Assembly: GCA_021234155.1 (NCBI GenBank)
Contig: JAJEKV010000202.1
Coordinates: forward strand, 62,001-126,000
From: Isoetes taiwanensis
Lineage: Eukaryota; Streptophyta; Lycopodiopsida; Isoetales; Isoetaceae
Length of the DNA: 64,000 nt
Reading direction: 5' to 3'
Positions 59,765 through 64,000 of this stretch are shown here, piece after piece. Below the pieces are notes generated by a model. The model had not been told where the DNA came from. It was given only the letters and a program-made list of their open reading frames with translations, and did no database searches. Every line of letters begins with the position of its first letter. Position 1 is the first letter of the stretch. The position numbers were made by a program, and so were the translations under genes.

Positions 59765-61745
59765 TGGAGCCATCAAAAAAATCCTCGAGACATTTTTCTT
59801 CTTCTTAAAACCTGTTTTTGTTAGTTTTGCTTGATCCGCGGATTTTTCTTTGGATTGTAATGTGTGAATACGTTTTTGGCATGTATAAGGTCATTTCGGA
59901 GGTATAGGCTATGATTAGCCTGCATTAACTCCTAAAAATACCAATCCGCATGCATTCTCAGCCTGGGACATGAATCCCAAGATGCACTAATGCTCGCAAG
60001 TAGATAATCTCGCAAAAAGGCCTTCAAAACGATCTCGATGAAATCCCCTTTTGGATTCCCCGCTTCTACCGTTTTTGCAAATCCGATCTAATCTCTGCTT
60101 TTTGTGAAAGATTTGGGTTTCTTGGAATTAAAAAGATTAAATCGGGAGCTCGGGTGATGATTGACACGCCTAATCCGCCAAAAAGCCCCGAACGTGGCCT
60201 CCCGCCCTTTTTAGGGTTCTTAGATTTTTGTTGGAATAATATCCCACAGGCTGAAACCAAAAACATAAACAGGGTATATATACACTGCCCTAAAGTTTTA
60301 ATTAAAATTACGTGCTACCTTCACGTGGGATTCGGCCCGTTGCCGCCCCACATGCCCGGGGGTACCACGTGGCGCGTCGAGGTTTGATTGGGGATGATAC
60401 TATGCTTGTTGGGGGGGGGAAGGGGGGAATTAGATAGGAATTTTTTTTTTAAATTTGGCACGATTCCCAAAAGCAAGATTTGAACAATGGTCAATATAGT
60501 TCTTTTTAAAAAATTCTTTTTTCCAAAAGGAATATTTTTTGATGCTCTACAACATGGGAGAATCATTTTGCAAAAAAAGAGCACGTGATTTTTTTTACTA
60601 AAAAAAAGAGTGAAATTTGATGATTTGGTGGGGCGATTTGGCAAATGGGTGGTGACATGGCATTATGAAGTGATGGTGTTAAGTAAGGTGGCAAAATGAC
60701 TTCTTTCTAGTCAAAACTTTTTATGAAGTGGAGATGATGTGGATGACATGTGTATAATGATGTGGAAGCATTTGGGGATGATGTGGCATCATGGGATGAT
60801 GACATGTCATCTAAGGTATCAAGATGACTTTACTTGGGTCAAAATTTTAAAACGATTTTTGTGGTAGGTGACGTGTATGATGACATGGATGTCCTTAGGT
60901 GGTGATGTGGATGGTATTTGGCATTCTTGAGGATGATGTGGACAATTTCAAGAACCAATTTGGCACTAGTGCATATACCAGTAGATCTTTTATGCAATGG
61001 CTTGGATAATTTACTCCTCCATACTTGTTTGAAGAAAATGTGCACTTTCTCTCTCTAGCTTAGCTTTTAGAGAGAGAAGATGGTTTTAGACCATGGAAAT
61101 AGCCAAACTTGATGGGATTTTTTGCTTTTCTCAAAGGTGGTGAATGTATGATGGGAGTGTGATGCATATATGGGCTAGGGAAAATGACGATGAGGCATGA
61201 AGATGTGAGTTATGAATCCTGTATGGTGTTCATCGATGGGATTGAGGTGATAGGATCATGTGAGAAGCCTTGGAAAATAGAACTCATGCCAAAATGATTT
61301 GGAACTAGCCACACACCAAAGAAACTTGAGAGGTCTTCCAAACTTCAATCTTGAGGGGTCTTCCAACCTCTATTTACTCAAGTTCACTTGCTTGAATCTT
61401 ATCCTCTTTGCTACACTTGTATAATATCCAATGAATGTCCTTCCCGTGGTTCTTCAACAAAAGTGTCAATTTGTGATCTTCAAAGATGGGAGTCTTCAAA
61501 CTTCTAGCTCTTGCACACATATATTATTCAAATATTAGACAAAAATGTGCAAATTGTGTGAATTGTTTTCTATGTCGCCAAAACGCGGGCGCAAAGACTA
61601 CTTGATGTCTTCCGAAATTATTCAATGCAAAATGTTTTCAAAATCAATGGTACATTGGGCTCATGCACACATGTCAAGCAAAAAAGTTAGCTAGGAATGT
61701 GATGTGTGCCATGGCTCTTCTGTGCTACAAAAATGTGGCAGCAAG
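59765..61745. repeat. composite repeat module, copy 3
   Basis: It starts exactly at GCTGGAGCCATCAAAAAA, the point where gag meets this module in the other copies, but lacks gag and LTR. An insert of about 235 bp (59906-60138) interrupts it relative to 38521-39480. The TATA-like site (60275-60283), G-run (60411-60427) and CTCATGCACACATGTCAAGC block are present. Confidence 0.8.
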
Positions 61746-62910
61746 GCCCAATGCCAACCATAGCCACAAAAAAACAAAAAAAATAACCTGGATTGGGCAA
61801 GATTTGAACCGAAACAGGAGGGGGCTTTCGCTACGATGCATTTCAAGGCTTTCTTTGAAGATAGGTGAAAGTCTTGTTGAAGCATGGCCTCGCCCAGACT
61901 CACTTTGAAGTATAAAATAGTGTGCTTCAAGATTTTAGGAAATGTTGCATTAAAAAAAACCTCCAAAAAGAGCAAAGCATAAAACATTATAGTATGGCTA
62001 ATTGTCATTGTTTTGAAAACTTAAAAGTCTCTTGCTAAGAATTTCTTGCATGAGTCTTACGCTTATATCATGATGCAATCCTTAAAATATTGCAAGAAGA
62101 TATATCCGCAAAAAATACATATTACTATTTTTCTTAAGTTGCACTAGTTTCTTAGCAATTTTCCATCAAAAATCATGATTCCTTTGAGCAAATTTGCACC
62201 TCTTTTGTTGGCAACATCTGATGCACACTAGTTGCGTGTTCGCCGAAGTTGACAGAAGTGTCGGTTAAAGAAGATCACATTTGTTTGAGTTAATAAAATT
62301 TGCTTGCCGGTTTAGCTTTTAGGATACCGGCTTTGCAAAAATAAGATTTTTGAGCCTATTTGCATGATTTTTTGTGGAAACAACCGATGTACTAGTTTTA
62401 CGATCCGCAAAGTTAATACAAAGCGCCGGTAAAAAACTCATCAATTATTTCATCTCAAAAAAATTAGCATGTCGCCAGAGCATTGACCAAGTTTTCACTT
62501 GGTTAGATTTGCAAATTTGAGAGTGTTCTTCATATACTTTCTTTCATCAAACTTTTGAGCATATTCTTTACATGCCAGAGCATCTTTTTGAATTGCAATT
62601 GCATTAAAATTTGATTCTAAAGAGCAAATGGCATAACTTTTACTGGTCACATTTTTCTTTGTTTTGGAAAAGCACTTCCAACTCAAAATTTGACCTTTTT
62701 TTTGCAATCGCTTTTCCTCTCGAGTGGTTGTCTCAAGCAACCTGGAGGTCCTGAACCACTGAGGTTAAAGCTTTGCCAGGAATACCTTCAACATTTTCCA
62801 AGATCAGAAGTTAGCAAGACCATTGTTTCCTAGTTAAAAATGCACCATTCATTCATGGCACATGAAAAAATTGCTAAAGTTCCATCAAAGTTGGCCATTT
62901 CTAAGGTCCA
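61746..62910. repeat. downstream repeat module, copy 2
   Basis: This is a direct repeat of 43278-44655 with a deletion of about 250 bp near 61862. It also lacks the long poly-A tract seen in the other copy. Similarity stops at about 62911 (TAAGGTCCAA). Confidence 0.8.
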
Positions 62911-64000
62911 ATTGGCACGATTCCCAAGCAAGGTTGGATTTTTTTTTAAACCATGGCACGCTTCCCAAGCGAGGTCAAAACAAGGCCATTTTATTTTATT
63001 TTTTTCGAGATGGCATATTTTTGATGCTCCACGAGATAGAAGAATCTTTTTGCAAAAAAAAAAAAAAAGACCGGCTTCATTGAATGTTGGAGGAAGGAAG
63101 GAAGGAAGGTTCTTTTATCGTCCGGGCACGAGGGACATTAATGTATATTCTATTCTATTCTATTCTAATTACATCGGTGCAAAGAAGCCCGCTGTTACCC
63201 GGATTAACCCCCCCCCCGTGAGGGAAAACCGTCGCGAAGAAAACAAGCCCGGGTAAACCGTGAAAAATATACATATAGACATGAATTTCCGGCACCTCAA
63301 GTAGGCGCCCGGGGGCAGAGGTGAGTCCGCAGATCCTAAACCTCCTGGAGGTAGGAGCCAAGGGATCGAATCGATGGCGGGGCGCACTCAAGTCGCACTA
63401 AGAGAATGTAGCGAGCCCGACCGACTATATGTCCGGACAGCTCGCAAGGCATGGCTTTCATCCTCAACAACCCCCAATGGCAACACCGACAAAGCCCGGC
63501 CCCGGCGCTGCTCTCCAACCCACCAACCCGCTTCAAGCCAAGATGGTGGGCCCCCCGCTCGAATGGACGCGATGGTGTAAAGATTTTTTTAAACCATGGC
63601 ACGATTCACAAGGAAGGCCAAAACGAGGCCATTTTAAAACTTTTTTCTTATCCCAAATGGCATATTCTTTGTTGCTCTACAAGATGGAAGAAATGTTTTT
63701 GGCAAAAAAGAGACACTTTGATTTTTTTTTTTGAAAAGAAAGATTCAAATTTGGTGAGGTGTGGCAAGGGTGAGTGAGAGGTGATGTGAAAAACAAGTGT
63801 GACATGGCACAAATTAGATGATGATGTGGCAAGTGAAGTGGCAAAGAGTATGTTTCTCTACCAAACATTTTATTAGGTGAGTGATATGGCAAGTGATGTG
63901 GCACCTCCAAGATTGCTCCCATTTCCAATCTGGCAGAAACACATTGGTTTTGTACGATAAGATCCATCACATACCACCAGAGTAACAAGATCATTTGACA
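62911..64000. repeat. diverged repeats with two microsatellites; no gene
   Basis: The segments 62950-63070 and 63590-63725 are diverged direct repeats (AACCATGGCACG, AAAACNAGGCCATTTTA, GATGGCATATT). They are related to the A-rich module at 38950-39050. Between them lie (GGAA)n at about 63090-63110, (TATTC)n at about 63143-63165 and a C-run at 63207-63215. Overlapping frames at 63155-63602 on both strands are GC-rich shadows with no recognised domain. Confidence 0.5.

Noticed and set aside
63155-63602. GC-rich overlapping frames on both strands, possibly a gene end
   Set aside because: There are four or more overlapping frames, no domain, and the segment is flanked by microsatellites and diverged repeats.

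Overview
The window reads as repeat-dominated nuclear DNA of a land plant. The signs are Ty1/copia gag, RT and RNase H remnants with a tRNA-iMet-type primer site, an L1-type LINE with a zf-RVT-like tail, Helitrons with canonical ends, a tnp2-like transposase remnant, a PLS-type PPR pseudogene and a PEX5 TPR pseudogene. The PPR style and the repeat-rich, intron-rich texture would fit a fern or another large-genome seedless plant, but that is inference. I see no bacterial operon, rRNA, tRNA or CRISPR array. Almost nothing looks like an intact gene; the best open frame is a 216-codon hypothetical at 35057-35707.

Layout: 1-2743 is a composite repeat in which an A-rich/GATGA-rich module, a TATA-like site and a decayed copia gag on + are followed by a copia LTR on - (2336-2735). 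2744-6735 is a foldback-like giant palindrome whose ends are a 39-bp minisatellite (short on the left, about 1.5 kb on the right). 7.9-13.2 kb holds minus-strand gene-like sequence, including tnp2-like transposase pieces with splice sites. 13.2-22 kb is mostly intergenic, with microsatellites, a PEX5 pseudogene, a PPR pseudogene and a 576-bp element with long inverted ends. 22.4-26.3 kb is a degenerate AGATTC-type array split by a 3-kb Helitron (22927-25952). 28.2-29.3 kb is a broken hypothetical gene, and 31.6-32.6 kb a non-LTR retrotransposon tail. 35.0-39.5 kb carries the hypothetical gene and an uninterrupted copy of the composite unit (truncated RT/RNase H, polypurine tract, LTR, then gag on the opposite strand). 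39.5-44.7 kb is tandem non-coding repeat modules interrupted by a LINE (41382-43261). 46.8-55.07 kb is a second RT half-unit, split by two head-to-tail Helitrons (47231-50707 and 50708-53886). 55.07-56.32 kb is a second minisatellite cluster with orientation flips and a hairpin. 59.76-62.9 kb is a third partial copy of the composite unit and its downstream module.

The pieces fit one rearrangement history. The RT half ending at 55072 and the polypurine tract/LTR half ending at 2743 are adjacent parts of one unit (intact in the 35.7-39.5 kb copy), now about 52.3 kb apart in opposite orientation, each abutting the same minisatellite with an 8-bp shared sequence. This suggests an inversion through a foldback-like minisatellite element. 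Three insertions (the Helitron pair, the AGATTC-array Helitron and the LINE) can be checked against empty sites or reconstituted targets inside this same window.
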